A stretch of DNA of 64,000 bases from Clostridia bacterium (GCA_017622555.1 JAGAQV010000022.1:1-64000), one strand, 5' to 3'. Positions 33,398 through 42,366 are shown, numbered from the stretch's first letter. Notes: generated by a model from the sequence alone, not told the origin. Translations and numbers: made by a program.

Positions 33398-34233
33398 TGA
33401 AAACCGCAGTTGCGCTTGGAACGTTTGACGGACTTCATAAGGCTCACCGTGAGGTTTTGGCATTACCAAACGGCTATAAAAAGGTTGCATTAACCTTTAA
33501 GCTGCCCCCTAAAATGCTTATTTTGGGACAAAATGAATTGCTTTTGGGCTATGAGGAAAAATGCCGTTATTTAAACGAGCTTTGCATTGATGAAATTATT
33601 GCTCTTGATTTTAACGAGGTTAAGAACGATTCCCCCGAAGAATTTTTGAGCTTTTTAAAAAATGAAATTGGTGCAAGCTATATTACCTGTGGCTTTAATT
33701 ACCGTTTCGGTAAGGGCGGTGCAGGGGATACGGCAATGCTGGAAGCGTTTTGTAAGCAAAACGGCATAGAGCTTAGGGTTTCCAGCCCGTATCTATTGCC
33801 TGACGGCAGTACACTTTCGTCAACGTATATTCGTTCACTTTTGAAAAACGGCGAAATTAAAGCGGCAAATAAATATTTATATAAGCCGTTCTGTTTTACC
33901 GCAAGGGTAAATAAGGGCGACCAAAGGGGCCGAACTATTGGTTTTCCGACAATTAACCAAAAATATCCGAAAGAGCTTGTAAAGCTTCGTTTCGGGGTTT
34001 ATAAAACTAAGGTTGTAGTTGAAGGGGAGGAATTTTACGGTATAACCGATATAGGTGTCCGTCCAACCTATGAAACCGATTATGTTATAAGCGAAACCTT
34101 TATAAAGAATTTTTCAGGTGATTTATACGGTAAGGAAGTTACAATTGTTCCAATAAAATTTTTAAGGGATGAAAAGAAATTTTCTTCTATTGATGAGTTA
34201 AAAAAACAAATTGAATTAGATTTAGAAAATTAA
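33397..34233 (+). CDS. ribF: Bifunctional riboflavin kinase / FAD synthetase
   Basis: Converts riboflavin to FMN and FMN to FAD. The 278-residue protein has an adenylyltransferase domain with GTFDGLHKAHREV (here Lys replaces the usual Gly before the second His-x-x-His-type motif), SSTYIRSLL, and a flavokinase domain with GDQRGRTIGFPTIN near residue 171. Its start overlaps the truB stop by one base, with GAGGTGAG upstream. Last gene of the operon. Confidence 0.94.
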   Translation: MKTAVALGTFDGLHKAHREVLALPNGYKKVALTFKLPPKMLILGQNELLLGYEEKCRYLNELCIDEIIALDFNEVKNDSPEEFLSFLKNEIGASYITCGFNYRFGKGGAGDTAMLEAFCKQNGIELRVSSPYLLPDGSTLSSTYIRSLLKNGEIKAANKYLYKPFCFTARVNKGDQRGRTIGFPTINQKYPKELVKLRFGVYKTKVVVEGEEFYGITDIGVRPTYETDYVISETFIKNFSGDLYGKEVTIVPIKFLRDEKKFSSIDELKKQIELDLEN

Positions 34234-34264
34234 AACAGCAACACAAAAAGTGTTGCTGTTTTTT
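34233..34264. terminator. Bidirectional terminator between ribF and the FkbM gene
   Basis: AAACAGCAACAC against GTGTTGCTGTTT with an all-A loop and T run. Confidence 0.92.
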
Positions 34265-35291
34265 ATATAAAATAAAAATTCGTGTCCCAAGCGGGAAGAT
34301 ATTTAAAATGGCGCATATATATTTTATAATCATCTCTTATGCCTAAAACCGCTTTTGGAATGGTTATAAAATCGTCAGTGCGGTGGTAAGCCGAAATCAG
34401 CATTTTTGGTTTACCTTTTAAAATTGTTTGGCTACCTCCCTTAATGGCTGCAACCTCCTCACCCTCAACGTCCATTTTAATGTATGTGGGGTTAAAGGTT
34501 AAAGAATCAATCGTTACGGCTTCAATTTGGTCCTTTCCGTCACCCAAAACGGAATTTCTGCCACCCAGCATTTTAAAATTAACCGTTTCGCATTTATCGG
34601 ATATACAGGCGTTAACAGTGGTAAGATTTTTAATGTTTTCGGTGTTGCTTAAAAGCTTTTTAAAGGTTTTTTTATCGGGCTCGACTGCTAAAATGCTGTC
34701 ATATTTTGGAAAGTTTTCGGTAAAGCCCAAAACCGTGTCACCGTTATAAGCGCCAAGGTCTAAAAAGCGTTCGTTTTCAAGCTTTAAAAAAGAGGTGTAC
34801 GGTTCATTTTCATCAACTTGGCAGTTAAGCAAATAACTAATTTTACCACTTAATTTGTATTTAATTATATTTTCAAATGTGTGACGGGAAATGTCGTCAG
34901 CTAAGCGGTTATATACAAAATGAAGACTTTCGGCATTCTTTTTTAAAAAGTCGCTGTCAAACAGCCCACCGCCTATAACGGGTACCTCGGGTGCATAAAG
35001 CTCCTGTTCGCTTGCTATTTTTAAAATGTTTTCAATAACGTCAGGAAGGCTGGAGCCAAAGCACAAAAGCACAATCATATCGCCAAATTTTTCTTTAAGG
35101 GAAGAGTAGCTTGAAATTTTATGCCCGTGAAAAAGCTTATCCCTTACAAAGCCGTCACTTGCAAAAACGCCTTGAAACGAAATGCCCTTTTCGTTTAGTA
35201 TGTTTATAATTTTATCAGCGCCGTTGCCCATGCCGTAAAGCACAATGGGCTTGTTGGCTGTTTTTAAATATTGCCAAAGCTCTGTTTCCAT
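34263..35291 (-). CDS. FkbM-family methyltransferase with N-terminal Rossmann-like domain
   Basis: A 342-residue protein. Residues 1-110 resemble a nucleotide/sugar-sensing Rossmann fold (VLYGMGNGADKIINIL), and the second half is a SAM-dependent methyltransferase of the FkbM type, with FLDLGAYNGDTVLGF near residue 175, LAVEPDKKTFKKL and the later YIKMDVEGEEVAAIKGG. Such enzymes usually methylate sugars of glycans or glycolipids. It is a single gene with its own promoter and lies next to an LTA-synthase-like gene, so a role in envelope glycan decoration is plausible. The substrate is unknown. Confidence 0.87.
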   Translation of the reverse strand: METELWQYLKTANKPIVLYGMGNGADKIINILNEKGISFQGVFASDGFVRDKLFHGHKISSYSSLKEKFGDMIVLLCFGSSLPDVIENILKIASEQELYAPEVPVIGGGLFDSDFLKKNAESLHFVYNRLADDISRHTFENIIKYKLSGKISYLLNCQVDENEPYTSFLKLENERFLDLGAYNGDTVLGFTENFPKYDSILAVEPDKKTFKKLLSNTENIKNLTTVNACISDKCETVNFKMLGGRNSVLGDGKDQIEAVTIDSLTFNPTYIKMDVEGEEVAAIKGGSQTILKGKPKMLISAYHRTDDFITIPKAVLGIRDDYKIYMRHFKYLPAWDTNFYFI

Positions 35292-35318
35292 AAAAATTTC
35301 CTTTAATATTTTTTTATA

Positions 35319-35347
35319 ATTATAGCATTTGAGCCTGAAAAGAGCAA
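35319..35347 (-). promoter_or_regulatory. Sigma-A promoter for the FkbM gene
   Basis: On the minus strand TTGCTC and extended -10 TGCTATAAT are 17 bases apart. Confidence 0.7.
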
Positions 35348-35376
35348 GAAATTAAGAGGTTTAACCATAAATTTAA

Positions 35377-35405
35377 TTGATTTTTTTGTGTTAAAGTGGT
35401 ATAAT
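35377..35405 (+). promoter_or_regulatory. Sigma-A promoter for the LTA-synthase-like gene
   Basis: TTGATT (35377-35382), 17 bases, TATAAT (35400-35405). Confidence 0.8.
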
Positions 35406-35444
35406 GCAATGTATCTATGGCTCAAATTGTTTAAGGAGAAGGTT

Positions 35445-37556
35445 ATGAACCGAAAAATTAGAGGACTGTTTAATTGGACTTTAAGCAAGCTGTATCCGAC
35501 TGATGAAATTAAAGCGGAGATGCTTTCCACTTTCAGATACGGTGTGCTTTATTTTATTGCCTTGCTTTATTGGGAGCTTTTGCTTCGTTCACAAATCGGG
35601 TTTAAGGATATGACATTTTATTTCATTTTCTTCTTGCCAAGCATTGCCATGTTTTTGGCAACCCTTACAGGTTGGTTTAAAAATAAGTTATTGGGCAACC
35701 GAATTGTTACCCCCATTGTTATGGTGCTGCCATTTGCGTTTTATGTAAGTCAGCTTGTTTATTACCGCATTTTTGGTTCGCTTTTTTCAGTTTCTATGAT
35801 GGGTGTCGGCGGTGACGCCATGAAGGATTTTGGCTGGGCCCTTTGGGACACTATTAAGGATTCGGTTTTATGGATAATCCTTTGTCTTTTGCCCGTTTTG
35901 GCCGCAATCGCTTATGCATATTGTGCACCGAAAAAAATCTTTAAAGGCTTTAGCCTAAAAATGCATGTGGTTTCGCTTTGTAAAGCGGTGGTTTTATGGC
36001 TTTTAGCTGTTTTAATGCTTTTACCTTTCGGCACGGGGGATTTTTCACCCTATCACGCATACTCTTCAAGCCTTATTGATACCGATACCGCTTCAAGCCG
36101 TTTGGGTGTTTTAACAAATTCTGTGGTTGAGCTTGGCTATAAGCTTTTTGGTGGCAGTGATAAGGAAGAAAACACGCTTGTTATTCCCGATGCGCCAGAA
36201 GAGCCCTCAATTGATACCACACCCAACGTTATTGATGGGCTGGATTTTGCTAAGCTTAAGCTTGCTACAACCGATGCGGGAAAGCAAAAGCTTTGCGATT
36301 ATTTTGCAGCGCTTAGCGGCACAAATAAAAACGAGTATACAGGCAGCATGAAGGATTATAATTTAATTTATATTTGTGCTGAAGCCTTTTCTTGTTACGC
36401 TATTGATAAAACCGTTACCCCAACACTTTATAAAATGAGTCAGGGCGGTATCGTGCTTAACAATTTTTATAATTCCTTTAAAAACACCACCACGAATGGC
36501 GAATATGCTTTTATGACAGGTCTTTGGCCTGACGTTTCACGTGTTGCCAATGCAAACTCAAGTGCGGGCAGCTTTGTGCAGTCAAAAACAAAGCTTTTAC
36601 CCTTTTCACTTGGTCATATGTTTGAGGGCAATGGCATTAAAACTCATGCTTTTCACAATTTCCGTGGTTATTACTACCAGCGTAACAAAACTCACCCCAA
36701 TTTAGGCTATACAAGTCTTAAATTTATGGGACAGGGTATGAACTTCACAAGCTCTTGGCCGTCGTCTGACCTTGAAATGATGGAGCAGTCAATTGATGAT
36801 TATATTAATCAAGACCAGTTCCATGCATATTATATGACCTTCTCAGGCCATGGACCTTATTCTAACGCAAATCCAATTGCGGTGAAAAATTATAATACCG
36901 TTAATGAATTGTTAGGTGAAAGGGAGCTTACCTGGGGTGCCAAATACTACCTTGCCGCTAATTACGAGCTTGAAAAGGCAATGACCTATTTGTTGGATAG
37001 GCTTGAAACTGCAGGTAAGCTTGATAAAACCATGATTGTTATTATCGGCGACCATTATCCCTATTATCTTGCCGATAACCACTTAAATTCACTTGCAGGC
37101 AAAACGCTTGAAGGTAATTTTGAAAAGTATAAATCAAGCTGTATAATGTACTGCCCCGGTATTGAAAGGGTAGAAATCGACCAGCCTGTTTGCAATGTAG
37201 ATATTTTGCCGACAGTATTAAACCTTTGGGGTATGAATTATGATTCACGTCTACTTCCGGGTACGGATATCTTTTCAAATAATACACACATTGCAATGCT
37301 TTACAACAAGAGCTTTGTTACCGAGTATGTAAAATATAACGCACAAACGGGTGCGGCTGAATGGCTTCCCACAGCTGACAGGCTGACTGATGATGAAAAG
37401 CAAAAGCACCTTGATTATTGCGTGGCGGTTACCAAATCTCGTTACTCAGCTTCGCTTGATATTATGAATGAGGATTTTTACCGTTTTGTTATGGATAACA
37501 TTGAGGTTAAAGCACCCGAAGATATTTCAAGCAACGAATCCACAATAGGTCAATAA
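35445..37556 (+). CDS. LTA synthase-family (sulfatase-fold) membrane enzyme
   Basis: A 703-residue membrane protein of the lipoteichoic acid synthase/phosphoglycerol transferase family. About five membrane helices occupy residues 25-210, followed by a large extracytoplasmic sulfatase-type domain (about 310-650). The nucleophile Thr sits in TTTNGEYAFMTG near residue 350, the block FSGHGPYS follows, and the metal-binding GDHYPYY is near residue 535. AAGGAGAAGG precedes the ATG at 35445; the longer frame begins ahead of the site. It would add glycerolphosphate to a glycolipid or glycan; the exact polymer cannot be told. Confidence 0.9.
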   Translation: MNRKIRGLFNWTLSKLYPTDEIKAEMLSTFRYGVLYFIALLYWELLLRSQIGFKDMTFYFIFFLPSIAMFLATLTGWFKNKLLGNRIVTPIVMVLPFAFYVSQLVYYRIFGSLFSVSMMGVGGDAMKDFGWALWDTIKDSVLWIILCLLPVLAAIAYAYCAPKKIFKGFSLKMHVVSLCKAVVLWLLAVLMLLPFGTGDFSPYHAYSSSLIDTDTASSRLGVLTNSVVELGYKLFGGSDKEENTLVIPDAPEEPSIDTTPNVIDGLDFAKLKLATTDAGKQKLCDYFAALSGTNKNEYTGSMKDYNLIYICAEAFSCYAIDKTVTPTLYKMSQGGIVLNNFYNSFKNTTTNGEYAFMTGLWPDVSRVANANSSAGSFVQSKTKLLPFSLGHMFEGNGIKTHAFHNFRGYYYQRNKTHPNLGYTSLKFMGQGMNFTSSWPSSDLEMMEQSIDDYINQDQFHAYYMTFSGHGPYSNANPIAVKNYNTVNELLGERELTWGAKYYLAANYELEKAMTYLLDRLETAGKLDKTMIVIIGDHYPYYLADNHLNSLAGKTLEGNFEKYKSSCIMYCPGIERVEIDQPVCNVDILPTVLNLWGMNYDSRLLPGTDIFSNNTHIAMLYNKSFVTEYVKYNAQTGAAEWLPTADRLTDDEKQKHLDYCVAVTKSRYSASLDIMNEDFYRFVMDNIEVKAPEDISSNESTIGQ

Positions 37557-37560
37557 TATT

Positions 37561-37592
37561 AACACTCCACCCTAAAAGGTGGAGTGTTTTAT
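37561..37592 (+). terminator. Terminator of the LTA-synthase-like gene
   Basis: AACACTCCACC against GGTGGAGTGTT followed by TTATTTT. Confidence 0.92.
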
Positions 37593-37602
37593 TTTAGTTC
37601 GT

Positions 37603-37682
37603 GCCCCCTCGGGCTTCGAATCTCTTTCAAAATAACGAAAATAATAAAAAGCACCAACCTTACGGTTAGTGCTTTCTATTAT
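37603..37682. repeat. First module of tRNA-associated repeat: T-arm-like piece plus terminator hairpin
   Basis: TTCGAATCTCTTTC (37615-37628, T-arm-like on the plus strand) is followed by AAAGCACCAACC against GGTTAGTGCTTT. This hairpin matches in position and form the terminator of the real tRNA at 37819-37853, so the block looks like an older, diverged copy of the tRNA 3' flank. Confidence 0.55.
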
Positions 37683-37701
37683 TGGCACGCTGAAAGGGAT
37701 T
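37683..37701 (-). pseudogene. tRNA-Arg 3'-end fragment
   Basis: Nineteen bases identical to the CCA end, acceptor strand and part of the T arm of the intact tRNA-Arg at 37856-37932, in the same orientation. The rest of the tRNA is missing and replaced by GC-rich repeat sequence. Confidence 0.75.
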
Positions 37702-37805
37702 TTGTCTCGGCGCTACCCGCGCCTATCGCCTCGCTTTGCTCGTTGCCGCGCCTACCAAACAGTCCACTGGACTGTTTGTCTTAACGGCTTGTTCGAATCC
37801 CTTTC
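37692..37805. repeat. GC-rich element bounded by tRNA T-arm inverted repeats
   Basis: GAAAGGGATT (37692-37701) and AATCCCTTTC (37796-37805) are perfect inverted ends made of tRNA T-arm sequence. The 94-base interior contains an AACAGTCCACTGGACTGTT palindrome and a GC-rich block (GGCGCTACCCGCGCC), clearly richer in GC than its surroundings. No ORF. Confidence 0.65.
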
Positions 37806-37818
37806 TACATATAAAAAA

Positions 37819-37853
37819 TAAAGAAGCCACAACCTAAAGGTTATAGCTTCTTT
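37819..37853 (-). terminator. Terminator of tRNA-Arg
   Basis: AAAGAAGC and AACC pair with GGTT and GCTTCTTT. It lies just past the tRNA 3' end on the minus strand. Confidence 0.8.
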
Positions 37854-37855
37854 AT

Positions 37856-37932
37856 TGGCACGCTGAAAGGGATTCGAACCCCCGACCCTCTGCTTAGAAG
37901 GCAGATGCTCTATCCAACTGAGCTATCAGCGC
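37856..37932 (-). tRNA. tRNA-Arg (anticodon UCU)
   Basis: A 77-base cloverleaf with encoded CCA. The acceptor pairs GCGCTGA with TCAGCGT, and the D arm has GCTCAGTTGG. The anticodon stem TCTGC/GCAGA encloses the loop CTTCTAA with anticodon TCT. The T arm is GGGGGTTCGAATCCC-like. It reads AGA codons (and AGG by wobble). Confidence 0.95.
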
Positions 37933-38013
37933 ATATGGCTGTTTATCACAGCAAAAATTATTATATCACAAGCCATAAAAATAATCAAGTAAAATATTTA
38001 ATGAAGATATAAA

Positions 38014-38042
38014 AAAGCGGTAGAGATAACCTCTACCGCTTT
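38014..38042 (-). terminator. Terminator of the minD-mgsA-hisS-aspS operon
   Basis: On the minus strand AAAGCGGTAGAG against CTCTACCGCTTT followed by TTT. Confidence 0.9.
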
Positions 38043-38046
38043 AAAA

Positions 38047-39831
38047 TTATTTATCACTTTTAATAATACCGATCGAAAGCTCCTCGAGCTGCTTTTCATC
38101 AACGGGTGAGGGTGCGCCCGACATTAATTCGCCTGTGTTGGAAACCTTGGGGAAGGCGATAACGTCACGAAGTGAGTCACAACCACACATAATCATTGCA
38201 AGTCTGTCAAGACCGATACCCATACCGCCGTGAGGGGGCGCACCGTAACGGTAAGCGTCAACGAGGAAGCCAAATTTTTCGGCCGCTTCTTCGTCTGAAA
38301 GCCCTAAAGCCGCAAACATCTTCTTTTGAAGCTCGGGGTCGGAGATACGGATAGAGCCGCTCGATAATTCAGTACCGTTAAGCACAAGGTCATAAGCCTT
38401 TGCAAACACCTTTTCGGGTGCTGTGTCAAGGTACTGAAGACATTCATCTAAAGGTGAAGTGAATGGGTGATGCATTGCATCCCAATTACCTGTTTCTTCG
38501 TTGTATTCGAAGAAGGGGAATTCAGTAATCCAAAGGAAGTTAAAGCCTTCAGGAATAATTTCAAGGCGCTTTGCAACGGTTAAACGAAGCGCACCCAAAA
38601 CTGAAAGACAAATGTTCTTTTTGTCAGCAACAATAAGCACAACGTCGCCCTTTTCGGCACCTGTACGTTCAATAATTGCTGTCATTTCGTCTTCAGTCAT
38701 AAACTTTGCAAAAGAACAGGTGGGTGTGTCTTCAACCCAACGGATAAAGGCAAGACCCTTTGCACCAATGCCCTTAGCATCCTCGGTTAATTTGTCAATT
38801 TCTTTACGGGTGTAAACGCTTGCGGCATTCTTTGCAGTAATTGCACGTACGGTGCCACCGTTTTTAACAGTATCGGCAAAAACACCAAAGCCGCAATTTT
38901 CTACAATATCTGACAAATCCTTAATCTTCATTTCAAATCGGGTGTCGGGCTTATCGCTGCCGTAATCGTTCATAGCCTCGGTATAAGTAAGGCGGGGAAG
39001 TGGGGTGGGAATTTCAACATTTAAAACTTCTTTAAATAAACGACTTATAAAGCCTTCAGCAATTGAGAAAATATCCTCCATTTCCACAAAGGACATTTCA
39101 AGGTCAATTTGTGTAAATTCGGGCTGACGGTCAGCGCGTAAGTCCTCATCGCGATAGCAACGTGCAAGCTGCATATAACGGTCAAAGCCTGAAAGCATTA
39201 AAAGCTGCTTATAAAGCTGAGGTGACTGGGGAAGCGCAAAGAAACTTCCTTTATGCACACGGGAGGGAACAAGATAGTCACGCGCACCTTCGGGTGTAGA
39301 CTTAATAAAGGTTGGGGTTTCAATTTCAATAAAGCCGTTTTCGTCAAAATAGTCACGTGTAACCTTGGCAATTTTATGGCGCATTAAAATGTTGTTTTGA
39401 ATAACAGGGCGTCTTAAATCAAGGTAACGGTATTTAAGGCGTAATTCCTCATTAGCAAGGCTTTTATCTAAAATTTCAAAAGGTGTGGTTTCACTTGCAC
39501 CCAAAACCTTAAGGGTGGTAACCTCAATTTCAATATCGCCTGTGGGAATTTCGTGGTTGATGGAAGAACGCATTCTGACTTTACCTTTAGCCATAAGCAC
39601 GTATTCGCTTCTAACGCTTGATGCTTTGTCAAAAATCGCTTTATCGGTATTGTCATCAAAAGCAAGCTGAACAATGCCTGTTCTATCCCTTAAATCAATA
39701 AATATAAGACCGCCGAGGTCACGCTGGCGTTGTACCCAGCCGCAAACCACAACTTCTTTTTCTATATCTTCTTTTCTAAGCACTCCGCAATAGTGGGTGC
39801 GCTTAAGACCTTCCATTCTATCAAGTTGCAA
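38047..39831 (-). CDS. aspS: Aspartyl-tRNA synthetase
   Basis: Charges tRNA-Asp. The 594-residue bacterial-type enzyme has an OB anticodon-binding domain (GWVQRQRDLGGLIFIDLRDR), the class II core (RYLDLRRP; motif 2 CYRDEDLRADRQPEFTQID), the GAD insertion domain and motif 3 (GMGIGLDRLAM). The start is taken as TTG at 39831, because AGGAG lies eight bases before it and overlaps the hisS stop. The later ATG (39816) has no site, and the GTG at 39840 overlaps it. Some bacterial AspRS also charge tRNA-Asn; that is not decided here. Confidence 0.95.
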   Translation of the reverse strand: MQLDRMEGLKRTHYCGVLRKEDIEKEVVVCGWVQRQRDLGGLIFIDLRDRTGIVQLAFDDNTDKAIFDKASSVRSEYVLMAKGKVRMRSSINHEIPTGDIEIEVTTLKVLGASETTPFEILDKSLANEELRLKYRYLDLRRPVIQNNILMRHKIAKVTRDYFDENGFIEIETPTFIKSTPEGARDYLVPSRVHKGSFFALPQSPQLYKQLLMLSGFDRYMQLARCYRDEDLRADRQPEFTQIDLEMSFVEMEDIFSIAEGFISRLFKEVLNVEIPTPLPRLTYTEAMNDYGSDKPDTRFEMKIKDLSDIVENCGFGVFADTVKNGGTVRAITAKNAASVYTRKEIDKLTEDAKGIGAKGLAFIRWVEDTPTCSFAKFMTEDEMTAIIERTGAEKGDVVLIVADKKNICLSVLGALRLTVAKRLEIIPEGFNFLWITEFPFFEYNEETGNWDAMHHPFTSPLDECLQYLDTAPEKVFAKAYDLVLNGTELSSGSIRISDPELQKKMFAALGLSDEEAAEKFGFLVDAYRYGAPPHGGMGIGLDRLAMIMCGCDSLRDVIAFPKVSNTGELMSGAPSPVDEKQLEELSIGIIKSDK

Positions 39832-39842
39832 GAAAAACACTC

Positions 39843-41150
39843 CTATTCTGCTATAGCGTCTGTAAGGCTATCAAGTGCAGCCTTATTAACTGCTGAAAAC
39901 AGCTCATCGCTTATATTTGAAAGCTTAATGGCAATTTCTTCGCCACTTTGCATATTTTTAAGTTTGGCACAGCCGTTTTCTAATTCGCTATCGCCCAAAA
40001 CCATTGTAAAGGTTGCGCCAATTTTGTCAGCAAATTTCATTTGTGCCTTTAAACCACGGGCTGTAATATCGGTTTGAACCTTAAAGCCGTCGTTTCTTAA
40101 AGCACAGCAAAGCTCGCTTGCTTTAAGGGCGGCAGCTTGGCCCATAGTTGCAATATAAAGGTCACAGGTGTTGACCTTTGGAAGTTCGGTATTTTGAGCA
40201 TCTAAAACAAGCATAAGCCTTTCAATGCCCATACCAAAGCCAAGGGCTGCAACATTTGGACCACCCATTTGGTTTACAAGGCCGTCATACCTACCGCCAC
40301 CGCAAACTGTGCTTTGAGCGCCAATATCGCCTGAAACAAATTCAAACACGGTGCGGGTGTAATAGTCAAGACCACGCACAATGTGTGGATTAACGGTATA
40401 TTTAATCCCGGCGGCATCAAGATGCTTTTTAACACCCTCAAAGTGCGCCCTACAGTCGTCACAAAGGTAATCTAAAACAACGGGTGCGTTTTTCGCTAAA
40501 TCCGAGCATACGGGGGACTTACAGTCCAAAATGCGCATGGGGTTTCGGTCAAGCCTATCCTTACAGGTGGCGCAAAGAGTTTCAATATTATCGCTGAAAT
40601 ATTGCTTTAATGCTGCTTGGAAGTTTTTGCGGCATTCGGGACAGCCTATTGAATTAATTTCAAGCGATATTTTTTCAATACCAACGCTGTCAAGCACCTG
40701 TTTGGCGAGCATAATAACTTCAGCATCGGCATTGGGAGAGGCGGCGCCAAAGCATTCCACACCAAACTGGTGGAATTCACGAAGTCGCCCTGCTTGTGGC
40801 TTTTCGTAACGGTAGCAACCGCCGATATAACAAACTTTTAGCGGAAGTGCGCCCTGTACCAAGCCCTTTTCAATAGCCGCACGGACAACACCTGCGGTAA
40901 GCTCGGGACGAAGAGTTATAGAACGACCACCCTTATCGTCAAAGGTATACATTTCTTTTTGAACAACGTCGGTTGTATCACCCACACTGCGCTGAAACAC
41001 TTCGGTATGCTCGAAAACAGGAACACGAATTTCTTCAAAACCGAACATACGGGCGGTTTCAAGCATTTTGCCTTCAACAAACTGCCATTTATAGCTGTCA
41101 GCGGGCAAAATATCATTAGTGCCTTTAATGGCACGGTTAATTTCACTCAT
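39843..41150 (-). CDS. hisS: Histidyl-tRNA synthetase
   Basis: Charges tRNA-His. The 435-residue class II enzyme has KGTNDILPADSYKW near the start, TLRPELTAGVVRA, the His-specific RGLDYYTRTVFEF motif near residue 265 and a C-terminal anticodon domain. The insert has a CxxC...CxxC cluster (ECRKNF, CATCKD, CDDCRAHF), typical of long HisRS from Firmicutes. It is followed by aspS after 11 bases, the common hisS-aspS pair. Confidence 0.96.
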   Translation of the reverse strand: MSEINRAIKGTNDILPADSYKWQFVEGKMLETARMFGFEEIRVPVFEHTEVFQRSVGDTTDVVQKEMYTFDDKGGRSITLRPELTAGVVRAAIEKGLVQGALPLKVCYIGGCYRYEKPQAGRLREFHQFGVECFGAASPNADAEVIMLAKQVLDSVGIEKISLEINSIGCPECRKNFQAALKQYFSDNIETLCATCKDRLDRNPMRILDCKSPVCSDLAKNAPVVLDYLCDDCRAHFEGVKKHLDAAGIKYTVNPHIVRGLDYYTRTVFEFVSGDIGAQSTVCGGGRYDGLVNQMGGPNVAALGFGMGIERLMLVLDAQNTELPKVNTCDLYIATMGQAAALKASELCCALRNDGFKVQTDITARGLKAQMKFADKIGATFTMVLGDSELENGCAKLKNMQSGEEIAIKLSNISDELFSAVNKAALDSLTDAIAE

Positions 41151-41168
41151 AATAACTTATAACTCCAA

Positions 41169-41573
41169 TTAGTGATTAGCTTTCACAATGTCACGCCAGT
41201 CAAGGTCGCCACGCTCTAAACCGTGAATAAGCATTTCAGCGGTGGCAATGTTGGTGGCAACGGGAATGTTATGAACGTCACAAAGGCGCAATAAAGCACG
41301 TTCGTCAGGTTCGTTAGGCTTGGGGTTGAGAGGATCACGAAATAAGAGCAAAAGGTCAATTTCGTCGCAACCGATACGTGAAGCAATTTGCTGTGAACCA
41401 CCCTGTGAGCCGCTTAAAAACGAGGTAATTTCGAGGCCTGTTGCATCGGTAACAATTTTACCTGTTCCGCCTGTTGCAACAAGATTATAACGGCTTAAAA
41501 TGCCACAGTAAGCAATGCAAAACTGTACCATAAGTTCTTTTTTTGCGTCGTGTGCGATAAGTGCTATTGTCAT
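41169..41573 (-). CDS. mgsA: Methylglyoxal synthase
   Basis: Converts dihydroxyacetone phosphate to methylglyoxal, a bypass of lower glycolysis when phosphate is short. The 134-residue protein has IALIAHDAKKE, VATGGTGKI, SGSQGGSQQIASRI, LLFRDPLNP and the His-containing DVHNIPVATN block, all at the expected places. It lies between minD and hisS with gaps of under 20 bases. The pairing with minD is known in several Clostridia. Confidence 0.95.
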   Translation of the reverse strand: MTIALIAHDAKKELMVQFCIAYCGILSRYNLVATGGTGKIVTDATGLEITSFLSGSQGGSQQIASRIGCDEIDLLLLFRDPLNPKPNEPDERALLRLCDVHNIPVATNIATAEMLIHGLERGDLDWRDIVKANH

Positions 41574-41587
41574 TTTTCATTTTCCTC

Positions 41588-42313
41588 TCATATTTTATTT
41601 ATCTTAGGCAACAGTATTTGTTGTCCCATAAGTCGTTTAGAAATTCTGATTAGTGCCTTCATTGGTTTACCGTTTTTCTTAAGCGGTTGTCCCAAGGAAA
41701 GTAGTTGAAGCTCACTGCTTTGGGGCACAATGCCTATAAGCTGAAGCTGTGCTTCATCAATAATATCATCAATGTTTTTATAAACCTTACGTTTTGAAAT
41801 TTTATAATCAAATCGGTTAATAATAAGCCGTGATTCGCATCCCTTTTCGGCTAAAAGGCCGCTTACTATTGCCGCATCACGAACGGTTACCGCATCGGGA
41901 AAGGCAACGGTTAAAAACAAAGCGTCTTTCGGGATCGAGGTATAAAGCGAAAAGTCAATACCTGCGGGAAAGTCAAATATCACAACATCATATAAAGCTT
42001 TAACCTCATTTGCAAAATTGGCAAGTGAAAAAGCATCAATCATGCCAAGCTTTTGGGGTGCGGGTACAAGGTATAGATTTTCCTGTACTTTGTAAACCGC
42101 ATCGCTGATTTCACGTCCCTGCAAAATATCCGAAAGGTCTAAAACAACCTGATTATCAATGCCAAGCATTAAATCAAGACATCTTAGCCCCTCGTCCATA
42201 TCAACAAGCAAAACCTTATAACCAAGTGAAGAAAGGGCTAGTGAAAGTCCTGCCGAAACGGTGGATTTTCCAACACCGCCCTTGCCTGAGGTTATTGCAA
42301 AAATCTTGCCCAT
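41588..42313 (-). CDS. minD: Septum site-determining ATPase MinD
   Basis: A 241-residue ParA-type ATPase that positions the division site with MinC. The deviant Walker A KGGVGKST is at residues 11-18, with VDMDEGLRCLDLMLG and the DFPAGID switch-like block. The C-terminus (LIRISKRLMGQQ) is basic and could be the amphipathic membrane-targeting helix. Neither minC nor minE lies beside it in this window. It leads its own operon with mgsA, hisS and aspS, behind a consensus promoter. Confidence 0.88.
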   Translation of the reverse strand: MGKIFAITSGKGGVGKSTVSAGLSLALSSLGYKVLLVDMDEGLRCLDLMLGIDNQVVLDLSDILQGREISDAVYKVQENLYLVPAPQKLGMIDAFSLANFANEVKALYDVVIFDFPAGIDFSLYTSIPKDALFLTVAFPDAVTVRDAAIVSGLLAEKGCESRLIINRFDYKISKRKVYKNIDDIIDEAQLQLIGIVPQSSELQLLSLGQPLKKNGKPMKALIRISKRLMGQQILLPKINKI

Positions 42314-42337
42314 TTTGTCACCTCACAGTTAGGTAAT

Positions 42338-42366
42338 ATTTTAACATAACAGTAATTTTTTGTCAA
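42338..42366 (-). promoter_or_regulatory. Consensus promoter for minD-mgsA-hisS-aspS
   Basis: On the minus strand TTGACA (42366-42361) and extended -10 TGTTAAAAT (TAAAAT 42343-42338) with a 17-base spacer. Confidence 0.82.

Noticed and set aside
35303..35530. Minus-strand 75-codon ORF upstream of the FkbM gene
   Set aside because: It overlaps two divergent promoters and the start of the LTA-synthase-like gene; no ribosome binding site.
40531..40809. Plus-strand ORF opposite the Cys-rich insert of hisS
   Set aside because: Shadow of hisS; no start signal and no family resemblance.
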